NCBI GenBank assembly: GCA_023460235.1
Contig: JAEWRE010000020.1
Span: forward strand, 1 to 60,292
Direction: 5' to 3'
Source of the DNA: Bacillota bacterium
Lineage (GTDB): Bacteria; Bacillota; Clostridia; TANB77; CAG-465
Length of the DNA: 60,292 nt
The notes under the pieces are model-generated. The model searched no databases. It had not been told where the DNA came from and saw only the letters and a program-made list of their open reading frames with translations. This document shows, piece by piece, positions 51,004 to 59,439 of this stretch. The position numbers and the translations under genes were made by a program. Numbering within the stretch: the stretch's first letter is position 1; the number at the start of each line of letters is the position of its first letter.

Positions 51004-52146
51004 TTGAGAAAAAACATAGAAATATATAATGATGTAAAAAAGCAAATGGAAAAGTCTGAAAATGAACTATCAAGCATTGCTTCAAGATCAAACACATCTA
51101 TAAGATTATTTCCAGAAGAAAAAGATATAAGACTTGAATATGAACATGATATTGATAGGATTCTTCATTCAACATCTTATACAAGATATATTGATAAAAC
51201 ACAAGTGTATCATTTAGTAGATGATGATCATATTTCAAAAAGAATAACTCATGTTCAGTTTGTATCAAGGGCAGCTAGAACAATATCAAGAGCTTTAGGC
51301 TTAAATGAAGATCTCGCAGAAGCAATTTCCTTAGGGCATGATATTGGTCATGTCCCTTTTGGGCATGAAGGGGAATATGCACTTGATGAATTATCAAGGA
51401 AAGAACTTGGACAAGTATTTTCACATAATGTTCAAAGCGTAAGAAATTTGATGTTTATTGAAAAAAATGGAAATGGTTTAAACCTTACAATTCAGACATT
51501 AGATGGAATATTATGCCATAATGGAGAATTCGTATCTCATGATTACAAACCAATGAAAAAGACTAAAGAAGATTTCTTAATAGAATATCTAAATAGTTAC
51601 AATATTGATGATAATTCTAAATTAATTCCAATGACCTTAGAAGGTTGTGTGGTTAGAATATCAGATATTATTGGTTATATTGGAAAAGATATTGAAGATG
51701 CTATTTTAATTGGAGCTTTTAAAAGAAATCAAATTCCTGCTGATATAGCAGAAGTACTTGGAGATAATAACGTTGATATTATGAATAATTTAATACTTGA
51801 TGTTATAGAAAATAGTTTTGGAAAAGATTATATATCAATGTCTGATGAAGTATATTTAGCTGTAAAAAAATTAAAGAAATTTAATTATGAAAATATATAC
51901 AAAAAATCAACTACTGATGAAGAAAGAACAAAAATAAGAGATATATTTAATAGTTTATTTAAGTTCTATTTAGAAGCACTTGAAAATAAAAATGAAAAGT
52001 GTGATATATATACAGTATTTTTATACTCTATGTGTAAAGAATATATACAAAATAACGAAAATAAAAGAATAGTTATAGACTATTTAGCAGGTATGACAGA
52101 TAAATATTTACTAAATGTTTATGAAAAAAATATAAATGGGAGATGA
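51004..52146 (+). CDS. HD-domain dNTP triphosphohydrolase (dGTPase-like)
   Basis: The 380-residue protein starts at TTG (51004) behind ATGAGGTATAA. The HD signature is complete: R-I-T-H-V-Q-F-V-S-R, then S-L-G-H-D-I-G-H-V-P-F-G-H-E-G. I-L-H-S-T-S-Y-T-R and a downstream Asp in R-I-S-D-I-I-G-Y are also present. Family members hydrolyse dNTPs to nucleosides and triphosphate, adjusting pools or acting in phage defence. It abuts leuS. Confidence 0.88.
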   Translation: MRKNIEIYNDVKKQMEKSENELSSIASRSNTSIRLFPEEKDIRLEYEHDIDRILHSTSYTRYIDKTQVYHLVDDDHISKRITHVQFVSRAARTISRALGLNEDLAEAISLGHDIGHVPFGHEGEYALDELSRKELGQVFSHNVQSVRNLMFIEKNGNGLNLTIQTLDGILCHNGEFVSHDYKPMKKTKEDFLIEYLNSYNIDDNSKLIPMTLEGCVVRISDIIGYIGKDIEDAILIGAFKRNQIPADIAEVLGDNNVDIMNNLILDVIENSFGKDYISMSDEVYLAVKKLKKFNYENIYKKSTTDEERTKIRDIFNSLFKFYLEALENKNEKCDIYTVFLYSMCKEYIQNNENKRIVIDYLAGMTDKYLLNVYEKNINGR

Positions 52147-52152
52147 TTGAAT

Positions 52153-54558
52153 ATGTATTCAAAAGAAATAGATGAAAAATGGCAAAAAATATGGGAAGAA
52201 AAGAAGCCTTTTAGAGCACAAGATTTTTCAGAGAAAGAAAAATTTTATGGATTAATAGAGTTCCCTTATCCATCTGGTGTTGGGCTACATGTTGGTCATG
52301 CTAGAGCTTTTATGGGAATGGAAGCAATTTCAAGGAAGAAAAGATTACAAGGGTATAATGTATTATTTCCAATAGGTTTTGATGCCTTCGGTCTTCCAAC
52401 TGAAAATTATGCAATGAAAACTGGAATACATCCAAGGAAAGTTACAGATAAAAATATTGAAACATTTACTAGACAATTAAAATCTATTGGATTTTCTTTT
52501 GATTTTGACAGAGTTATTGATACAACTACTCCAGAGTATTTTAAATGGACGCAATGGATATTCTTAAAGTTATTTGAGCATGGTCTTGCATACAAAGATA
52601 AGACATATGTAAATTACTGTCCAAATTGTAGAGTAATACTTGCAAATGAAGAGTCACAAGGTGGGAAATGTGATAGATGTGATTCTCAAGTAGTTCAAAA
52701 AGAAAAAGAAGTTTGGATGCTAAAAATAACAGATTATGCGGATAAGTTATTAGATGGACTTGATGAAGTCGATTTCTTACCGAGAGTTAGATTAGAACAG
52801 GAAAATTGGATTGGAAGATCATATGGCGCAGAAATTGAATTTAAAATTGAAAATTCAGACAAGAGTATAAGAGTATATACAACAAGACCTGATACTATAT
52901 TTGGTGTAACATATATGGCAATTGCACCAGAACATGACTTAATAGATGAGTTGAAAGAAAAAATTGATAACTTTGACGAAATAATAGACTATAGAAAAAA
53001 AGCAAGCCAAAAATCTGAATTTGAAAGAGTACAACTCTCAAAAGAAAAAACTGGAGTAGAAGTAAAAGGTATAAAGATAATTAATCCATTAACAAATGAG
53101 ACTATTCCGCTTTGGATAACTGATTATGTTATGGTTGGTTATGGTACAGGAGCAATTATGGCAGTACCTGCACACGACACAAGAGATTTTGAGTTTGCTA
53201 AAAAATTTAATATAGAAATAAAACAAGTAATTGATGATAACGGAAGTAATGATATTGAAGTATCTCCATTTATAGGAGATGGTGTATTAATTAATTCTGA
53301 TTTCTTAAATGGACTTAATGTTAAAGATTCAAAAGAAAAAATGATTGAATATTTAGAACAAAATAATATTGGTAATAGAAAAAAGAATTATTCTATGAAA
53401 GATTGGGCTTTTGCTCGTCAAAGATATTGGGGAGAACCACTTCCTATTGTAAAATGTGAAAAATGTGGTTTAGTTCCGCTGAAAGAAGAAGATTTACCAC
53501 TTACATTACCAGATGTAGACAACTTTATGCCTGGTGAAGATGGAGAATCACCTCTTGCAAAAATTGATTCTTGGGTGAATACAACATGCCCTCATTGTGG
53601 TGGTGCTGCTAAAAGAGAAACTGATACCATGCCGCAATGGGCTGGATCTAGTTGGTATTTCTTAAGATATATAGATCCACACAATGATAAAGAATTTGCT
53701 GATAAAGAAAAAATGAAATATTGGCTACCTGTTGATTGGTATAATGGAGGAATGGAACACGTTACAAGACATTTAATCTATTCAAGATTTTGGCATAGAT
53801 TCTTATATGATATAGGAATAGTCCCAACAAAAGAACCTTATGCTAAAAGAACAACACAAGGCTTAATTCTTGGACCTGATGGAGAGAAAATGTCTAAATC
53901 AAGAGGCAATGTTGTAAATCCAGATGATATAATAAAAGAATATGGAGCAGATACTTTAAGGACATATGTATTATTTATAGGTGAGTATTCACAATCTGCA
54001 CCTTGGTCTGATAATGGGGTTAAAGGCGTAAAGAAATTCTTAGATAGAGTAATTAGGTTAGAAGGTTTGGCTACAGATGAAGATATATCTTCAAAAGTGC
54101 TAGATAAAGAACTAAACTATGTTATAAAAAAGGTTACAAGTGATATTGATGAGATGAAATATAACACTGCTATTGCAGCTATGATGTCATATGTTAATGT
54201 TTTGTATAAAGAGGAAAAAGTTAGTAAAAAATATATTAAGCCTTTTCTTCAAATATTAAACCCTATAGCTCCACACGTTACAGAAGAATTATGGGAAATA
54301 TTAGGTTTCGAAGGATATATATTTGAATCTAATTGGCCAAGTTTTGATGAAAGCAAACTTATTATGGATCAAGTTGAACTTGCAGTTCAAATAAATGGTG
54401 CTGTTAGATTTAAAGTAAACGTTGATAGTAACTTAGATGAAAAACAAATTGAAGACATTGTTATTGCTGATGAGAGATTAAATAAATATACTGAAGGTAA
54501 AAGTATTAAGAAGATAATTGTTATTAAATCTAAGATTGTAAATATAGTTGTATCTTAA
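52153..54558 (+). CDS. leuS: Leucyl-tRNA synthetase
   Basis: The ATG at 52153 is chosen for spacing (GGGAGATG ends about 8 nt upstream); the in-frame TTG at 52147 is too close. An 801-residue class I enzyme. HIGH-like H-V-G-H is in G-L-H-V-G-H-A-R-A-F, and a zinc-ribbon insert C-P-N-C ... C-D-R-C lies near 160. The CP1 editing domain has T-T-R-P-D-T and P-A-H-D-T-R-D, and KMSKS is K-M-S-K-S-R-G-N near 580. A second Cys cluster is C-P-H-C-G. No T-box leader is seen. Confidence 0.96.
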   Translation: MYSKEIDEKWQKIWEEKKPFRAQDFSEKEKFYGLIEFPYPSGVGLHVGHARAFMGMEAISRKKRLQGYNVLFPIGFDAFGLPTENYAMKTGIHPRKVTDKNIETFTRQLKSIGFSFDFDRVIDTTTPEYFKWTQWIFLKLFEHGLAYKDKTYVNYCPNCRVILANEESQGGKCDRCDSQVVQKEKEVWMLKITDYADKLLDGLDEVDFLPRVRLEQENWIGRSYGAEIEFKIENSDKSIRVYTTRPDTIFGVTYMAIAPEHDLIDELKEKIDNFDEIIDYRKKASQKSEFERVQLSKEKTGVEVKGIKIINPLTNETIPLWITDYVMVGYGTGAIMAVPAHDTRDFEFAKKFNIEIKQVIDDNGSNDIEVSPFIGDGVLINSDFLNGLNVKDSKEKMIEYLEQNNIGNRKKNYSMKDWAFARQRYWGEPLPIVKCEKCGLVPLKEEDLPLTLPDVDNFMPGEDGESPLAKIDSWVNTTCPHCGGAAKRETDTMPQWAGSSWYFLRYIDPHNDKEFADKEKMKYWLPVDWYNGGMEHVTRHLIYSRFWHRFLYDIGIVPTKEPYAKRTTQGLILGPDGEKMSKSRGNVVNPDDIIKEYGADTLRTYVLFIGEYSQSAPWSDNGVKGVKKFLDRVIRLEGLATDEDISSKVLDKELNYVIKKVTSDIDEMKYNTAIAAMMSYVNVLYKEEKVSKKYIKPFLQILNPIAPHVTEELWEILGFEGYIFESNWPSFDESKLIMDQVELAVQINGAVRFKVNVDSNLDEKQIEDIVIADERLNKYTEGKSIKKIIVIKSKIVNIVVS

Positions 54559-54584
54559 TAATAATTTACGAAATGAGGTTGTAT

Positions 54585-56024
54585 ATGAATTATATAGTTT
54601 TTGACAATATACTTTTTTGGATATTATATACTGTAGTTGCTGGAATATTGGGTATTTTGGTATATAAAGTATTTACTATAAATAAAAGTAGAGAAAATTA
54701 CAAAGTTAAGCAACAAGCTTATACTGATCCATTAACTAAAAGTGGTAATAGACATTTATTTTTATCGATAATGGATGAACTTATAAAAAAAGATAAAAAA
54801 TTTGCAGTTTGCTTTATGGATCTTGATGGATTTAAACAAATTAATGATACAATGGGGCATGATGCAGGAGATGAATTATTAATTGCACTTGCAAATGTAT
54901 TTAAGCAAAAGCTTCCTAAAAATGCTATTGCATATAGACTTGGGGGAGATGAATTTGCAATAATAATAAGAGAAATAGCTACAACAGAAGATATAACAAA
55001 TGTACTAGAAAATCTTAAGAAAAATTTGCAAGTACCAATAATAATTGAAAATACAGCAATATCTCTTGAATATAGTTTAGGTGTTGCAGTATATCCAGAA
55101 GATGCTACAACTAGACAAGACTTGGTTACTTATGCTGATGATGCAATGTATTATATTAAAGAAAATGGTAAAAATAATTACTATTTTCATAATAAAGCAT
55201 TGAAGGCAAAATTAGAAAACAGAAAAAAAATGGAAAAAGATCTTGAAAAGGCTTATGCTGAAGGGCAATTTGGTGTTGCTCTTCAACCAAGAATTAATGT
55301 TAATGATACATCCAAGGTATGTTTTGAATCTCTTTTATACTGGAATCATCCTGTACTTGGAAGACTTAATTCTGAGTATTTTATAAAACAAGCTGATGAT
55401 ATGGCACTTACAATAAAGTTAGATCAATATGTACTAGATAATGCTTGTAAAAAAATAGGTGAGTTTAGGGCTAAAGGATATAAAAACGTTCAGATAGCTG
55501 TAAATATTTCAAATAGGCATGCAAGTAGAAAAGATTTCATTGATAGACTTTGTGAAATATTGCAAAATAACAATATTGCTCAACATGATATTCAAGTAGA
55601 GTTAAATGATAATATTGAAATAAAGAAAATAGAAACTTACAAATTAATGTTTGAAAAACTTAAACAATGTGGAGTTGATATTATAGTAAATAATTTAGAA
55701 TTAAAATATCAATCTATAATGCTGTTTTCTGAATTAAATGTTGACGAAATAAAATTATCTTGTAAATTTGTTTCTGAAAATAGTACTCTTGATAATGAAA
55801 TATTCCAAAATATAATTAATATATGCAAAAAAATGAAGTATAAAGTTATAGTTGGTAGAATAGAGAATGAACAAGAATTCTGTGATTCTATAAGATATGG
55901 AGCAGATGTATTACAAGGCGATTTCTTATTCCAAAAGATTGAATATGAAGGTGCTGAAATATATCTTGAAAAATATCAAGAATATAAAGATGATATAGAA
56001 GAGTTGATAAGAAGTGCAAAATAG
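54585..56024 (+). CDS. GGDEF protein with degenerate EAL domain
   Basis: The start at 54585 is supported by TGAGG six nt upstream; the ATG at 54573 is within that site. The 479-residue protein has one N-terminal helix (~7-28) and a GGDEF domain (~45-205) with intact R-L-G-G-D-E-F and M-D-L-D-G-F-K, but no RxxD inhibitory site. The EAL-like domain (~215-475) has E-S-L in place of E-A-L. The metal-binding D-D-F-G-T-G block is replaced by N-N-L-E-L-K, and the Glu of the A-E-G-V-E block is lost. So cyclic-di-GMP synthesis is likely; hydrolysis is not. The EAL part may bind c-di-GMP or regulate. Confidence 0.88.
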   Translation: MNYIVFDNILFWILYTVVAGILGILVYKVFTINKSRENYKVKQQAYTDPLTKSGNRHLFLSIMDELIKKDKKFAVCFMDLDGFKQINDTMGHDAGDELLIALANVFKQKLPKNAIAYRLGGDEFAIIIREIATTEDITNVLENLKKNLQVPIIIENTAISLEYSLGVAVYPEDATTRQDLVTYADDAMYYIKENGKNNYYFHNKALKAKLENRKKMEKDLEKAYAEGQFGVALQPRINVNDTSKVCFESLLYWNHPVLGRLNSEYFIKQADDMALTIKLDQYVLDNACKKIGEFRAKGYKNVQIAVNISNRHASRKDFIDRLCEILQNNNIAQHDIQVELNDNIEIKKIETYKLMFEKLKQCGVDIIVNNLELKYQSIMLFSELNVDEIKLSCKFVSENSTLDNEIFQNIINICKKMKYKVIVGRIENEQEFCDSIRYGADVLQGDFLFQKIEYEGAEIYLEKYQEYKDDIEELIRSAK

Positions 56025-56054
56025 AAAATATTGTTATACATAAATTTATAATAA

Positions 56055-56094
56055 ATTTCTCCCAAAGTTAAAAATATTTAACTTTGGGAGAAAT
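56055..56094. terminator. 18-bp perfect hairpin between convergent genes
   Basis: ATTTCTCCCAAAGTTAAA / TTTAACTTTGGGAGAAAT with a 4-nt loop; AT-rich flanks but no long T run. Probably terminates both converging transcripts. Confidence 0.75.
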
Positions 56095-56113
56095 ATGTAG
56101 TATGAAATTATTT

Positions 56114-56959
56114 TTAAAGAATTTTAAAAATATATTCATCATCCATGCCCATGATGGAAAAATTATCAAAATAAACACCTTCGATAATATTGCCATGTTG
56201 GTTGAGTAAATGCCATTTATTATCATTCAACTTTACTGGTGCAAAACCATTTTTAAAATCATATGCATCATCAAACCAAATATCTGAAATAATATTGCCA
56301 TTTTTGTTTATAAAATTGAACATATTTACACTATTTTTAATTATTGCAAAGTCATTTTCGAAGTCACTGACATAATAAAACCATTTATCTGAAAAAATCT
56401 TACCTTTTTCGTCAATCCAATTCCATGCTTTATCATTTCTTTGAACTGTTGCAAAATGGTTTACAAAGACATTAATATTATAAAACCATTTCTTTGAAAT
56501 AATTTTACCATTTTCATTGATAAAATTCCATTTACCATCTTCTCTTTTAACCCCTCCAAAATGGTCTCTAAATTCTTGGATGCCATAAAACCATTTATCT
56601 GAAATAATCTTACCATCTTCATTAATAAAATTCCATGTATAATCATGTTTTTGAACTGTTGCAAAACCATTTGCAAAATCACCAATATCATAAAACCATT
56701 CATCGGAAATAAGCTTACCATTTTCATTGATAAAATTCCATGTATTATCCTTTCTTTTAACTGCCGCAAAACCGTTTGCGAAATCAAAAATATCATAAAA
56801 CCATTCATTAGAAAATAATTTACCACTCTGATTTATAAAATTCCAATTATTATCGTTTCTTTGAACTTTATAAAATCCATTTTTCTGATCAACTATCCGT
56901 TTAAAATATAAAATATTTCCATCAAAACTTATTGAGTTAGCATTTAAAATAATTTCCAT
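56114..56959 (-). CDS. WG-repeat protein
   Basis: The 281-residue protein is built of seven 35-residue WG (KWG-type) repeats, each with W-N-F-I-N-E-x-G-K and F-x-x-G-F-A-x-V-x-x-x-D. The last two repeats are diverged. There is no signal peptide or membrane helix, so it is probably cytoplasmic. WG repeats form beta-rich scaffolds, often on toxin, nuclease or protein-interaction platforms; no catalytic domain is attached here. AAGGAGAATATAATT ribosome site and its own promoter. Confidence 0.88.
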   Translation of the reverse strand: MEIILNANSISFDGNILYFKRIVDQKNGFYKVQRNDNNWNFINQSGKLFSNEWFYDIFDFANGFAAVKRKDNTWNFINENGKLISDEWFYDIGDFANGFATVQKHDYTWNFINEDGKIISDKWFYGIQEFRDHFGGVKREDGKWNFINENGKIISKKWFYNINVFVNHFATVQRNDKAWNWIDEKGKIFSDKWFYYVSDFENDFAIIKNSVNMFNFINKNGNIISDIWFDDAYDFKNGFAPVKLNDNKWHLLNQHGNIIEGVYFDNFSIMGMDDEYIFKIL

Positions 56960-57022
56960 AATTATATTCTCCTTATAAAATAATCTGTAATTTTAACAGA
57001 CACCAACAGTTTACATAATAAT

Positions 57023-57051
57023 ATTATAACATATATAATGTTAAAAATCAA
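57023..57051 (-). promoter_or_regulatory. Promoter of the WG-repeat gene
   Basis: On the minus strand TTGATT (57051-57046), 17-nt spacer, TATAAT (57028-57023). Confidence 0.6.
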
Positions 57052-57257
57052 TAAATTTAAATGCTATTAAATATTTAATAAAAATATTATTTCATAGAAT
57101 TAGGAAGCTTATATGCAAAATAGTAATTTATATGTAATCAACTGTTGAAATAAATTTTTAATCAAATAAAATTAAATATTTTTGGAATTATTTTGTTTTT
57201 ATAAAATCACTTCAAAAAATGTCTTTAATAATATATGTAATAAATTATTTATTTTAC

Positions 57258-57286
57258 TTGCAATTTTACATAAAAAATGTTAAAAT
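57258..57286 (+). promoter_or_regulatory. Promoter of the cysteine desulfurase gene
   Basis: TTGCAA, 17-nt spacer, TAAAAT, 28 nt before the start at 57315. The rest of the 56960-57314 gap holds only this, the divergent promoter and AT-rich DNA. Confidence 0.6.
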
Positions 57287-57314
57287 TTATATGTTAAAGA
57301 AACGGAGTGTGACC

Positions 57315-58448
57315 ATGATATATTTAGATTATGCAGCAAATTCACCAGTAGATAAAGAAGTTTTAGAGGTATTCTATAATACGACTTTAAAATATATTGC
57401 AAATCCTAATTCATCACATAAATTAGGAATGGAGGCAAAGGAAATACTTGATAAATCTACACAAAATATAGCTAAATTACTTGGCGTAAAAGAAAATGAA
57501 ATAATATACACCTCTGGTGCAAGTGAATCAAATAATCTTGCAATAAGGGGGTTACTAAATAAATATAAAAATAAGGGAAAGCATATTATAACTACAACAC
57601 TTGAACATACTTCTGTGATGGGACAATTTAGTAAATTAGAAGAACAAGGATATGAAGTAGACATCTTAGACATATTATATGATGGTCATGTTGATATAGA
57701 GCATTTAAAAGAATTATTAAGACCTGATACAGTACTTGTTACTGTTCCATATGTTGATAGTGAAATAGGAATCGAACAAAATATAAGTGAAATAGGGAAG
57801 ATAATAAAAGAAAATTCAAATGCATATTTTTTCTGTGATGCTACTCAAGCAGTAGGAAAGATAAAGGTAGATATATCAAATGTTGATTTAATGACTATTT
57901 CTCCACATAAATTCTATGGCTTAAATGGATTTGGAATTTTAGTAAAAAAAGAAAATATAGAATTAGAACCAATAATAATTGGTGGCAAGAGTACAACGAT
58001 ATATAGAAGTGGTACTCCAGTACTTGGAATGGTTGTTGCAACAGAAAAAGCTTTAGAAATTGCAATAAATAATTTAGTATCAAGATATGAATATGCAAAT
58101 AAGCTTAATCATAAATTAAGAGAAGGATTAAAAAAATATAACGATATTGTAATTAATAGTACAGAATATTCAATACCATACACACTTAATTTTAGTATTA
58201 AAACTATTAATTCTGTCGTGTTAGCAAAAGAATTAGAAAATTATGAGGTATACGTATCTACAAAAACCGCATGTTGTCCAACAAATACAATTTCAAGATC
58301 TGTATATGCTTTAACTAATGATAAAAAAGTTGCGCTATACACATTAAGAGTTAGTGTTTCACATCTTACGTCAGAAGAAGAAATTGATGAATTTTTAAAA
58401 ATCTTTGATGTTTGTTATAATAAATTAAAAAGTGAAGGTGAAAAATAA
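57315..58448 (+). CDS. Cysteine desulfurase (NifS/IscS-like, class V aminotransferase fold)
   Basis: The ATG at 57315 is chosen for its ACGGAGTGTGA site; an in-frame upstream start at 57219 would run through the promoter. The 377-residue PLP enzyme opens Y-L-D-Y-A-A-N-S-P. PLP-binding features are T-T-L-E-H-T-S-V, C-D-A-T-Q-A-V-G-K and Schiff-base Lys in S-P-H-K-F-Y-G. The sulfur-accepting Cys lies in V-S-T-K-T-A-C-C, with a doubled Cys. It supplies persulfide sulfur; the adjacent TtcA-like gene, three bases away, is the likely acceptor pathway. Confidence 0.9.
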   Translation: MIYLDYAANSPVDKEVLEVFYNTTLKYIANPNSSHKLGMEAKEILDKSTQNIAKLLGVKENEIIYTSGASESNNLAIRGLLNKYKNKGKHIITTTLEHTSVMGQFSKLEEQGYEVDILDILYDGHVDIEHLKELLRPDTVLVTVPYVDSEIGIEQNISEIGKIIKENSNAYFFCDATQAVGKIKVDISNVDLMTISPHKFYGLNGFGILVKKENIELEPIIIGGKSTTIYRSGTPVLGMVVATEKALEIAINNLVSRYEYANKLNHKLREGLKKYNDIVINSTEYSIPYTLNFSIKTINSVVLAKELENYEVYVSTKTACCPTNTISRSVYALTNDKKVALYTLRVSVSHLTSEEEIDEFLKIFDVCYNKLKSEGEK

Positions 58449-58451
58449 AAT

Positions 58452-59279
58452 ATGGAAAAATACATTGATATAGAAACAAGCATAATAACAACATATAGAA
58501 AGAAAATATATAGAAAATTTAGACAAGCAATAGAAGATTACAAACTAGTTAGTGAAGGTGATAAAATTGCCGTTTGTATTTCTGGTGGTAAGGATTCAAT
58601 GCTTATGGCTAAGTGTTTTCAAGAATTTCAAAAACATGGAAATGTTAAATTTGATTTAGTATTTCTTGTTATGGATCCTGGTTATAATGAAGTAAATAGA
58701 CAAGTTATTGTTGATAATGCTAAATTGCTTAATATTCCAATACAAATATTTGAATCAAATATATTTGATATTGTTGGAAAAGCAGAAGGAGGCTCTCCTT
58801 GTTATCTTTGTGCAAGAATGAGAAGAGGCTTTTTATATAGTAAAGCAGAAGAACTTGGATGTAATAAGATAGCTTTAGGTCACCACTTTGATGATGTTAT
58901 AGAGACAACTCTACTTAGTATGTTCTATAGTGGAGAATTTAAAACAATGCTTCCAAAACTTCATAGCGATAATTACGGTGTTGAACTTATTCGTCCTATG
59001 TATTTAGTTAAAGAAGCAGATATAATATCTTGGAGAAATTCAAACGAACTTGGGTTTATAAATTGTGCATGTAGATTTACTGAAAGCTGCTCAATAAATG
59101 ACGATGGAGGAGCTTCAAAAAGAAAAGAAATCAAAACTCTAATTAATAGACTTAGAAAAACAAGTAAATATATCGAGTATAACATATTCAGAAGTACTGA
59201 TAATATAAACTTAAACGCAGTTGTTGGATATCATAAAGATGGAGTAAAACATAGTTACTTGGATGAATATGATGTTTAA
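58452..59279 (+). CDS. TtcA-like tRNA thiolation enzyme (PP-loop ATPase)
   Basis: The 275-residue protein has the PP-loop S-G-G-K-D-S near residue 40. The TtcA-type Cys pair is in G-S-P-C-Y-L-C-A-R-M-R-R-G near 115, and a third Cys cluster C-A-C-R-F-T-E-S-C lies near 205. Such enzymes use an iron-sulfur cluster to thiolate tRNA bases (for example s2C32). It is translationally linked to the cysteine desulfurase upstream, which fits sulfur delivery. Substrate position is inferred from the family. Confidence 0.85.
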   Translation: MEKYIDIETSIITTYRKKIYRKFRQAIEDYKLVSEGDKIAVCISGGKDSMLMAKCFQEFQKHGNVKFDLVFLVMDPGYNEVNRQVIVDNAKLLNIPIQIFESNIFDIVGKAEGGSPCYLCARMRRGFLYSKAEELGCNKIALGHHFDDVIETTLLSMFYSGEFKTMLPKLHSDNYGVELIRPMYLVKEADIISWRNSNELGFINCACRFTESCSINDDGGASKRKEIKTLINRLRKTSKYIEYNIFRSTDNINLNAVVGYHKDGVKHSYLDEYDV

Positions 59280-59282
59280 ATA

Positions 59283-59330
59283 AATAGGTAGTATACAAGC
59301 TAAATTAGGCTTTTGTATTACCTATTTATT
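59283..59330 (+). terminator. Imperfect terminator hairpin
   Basis: AATAGGTA / TACCTATT with inner TACAAGC-like pairing and TTATTAATTTAT downstream. Confidence 0.6.
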
Positions 59331-59439
59331 AATTTATATAATAAAATAATTATTGGATATTTTACTGATTTTGTTGATTATTTTTTTACTATTGTATACA
59401 ATAAATGTAGAGTATTTTATTACAAGGAGTTGAAAGTAT

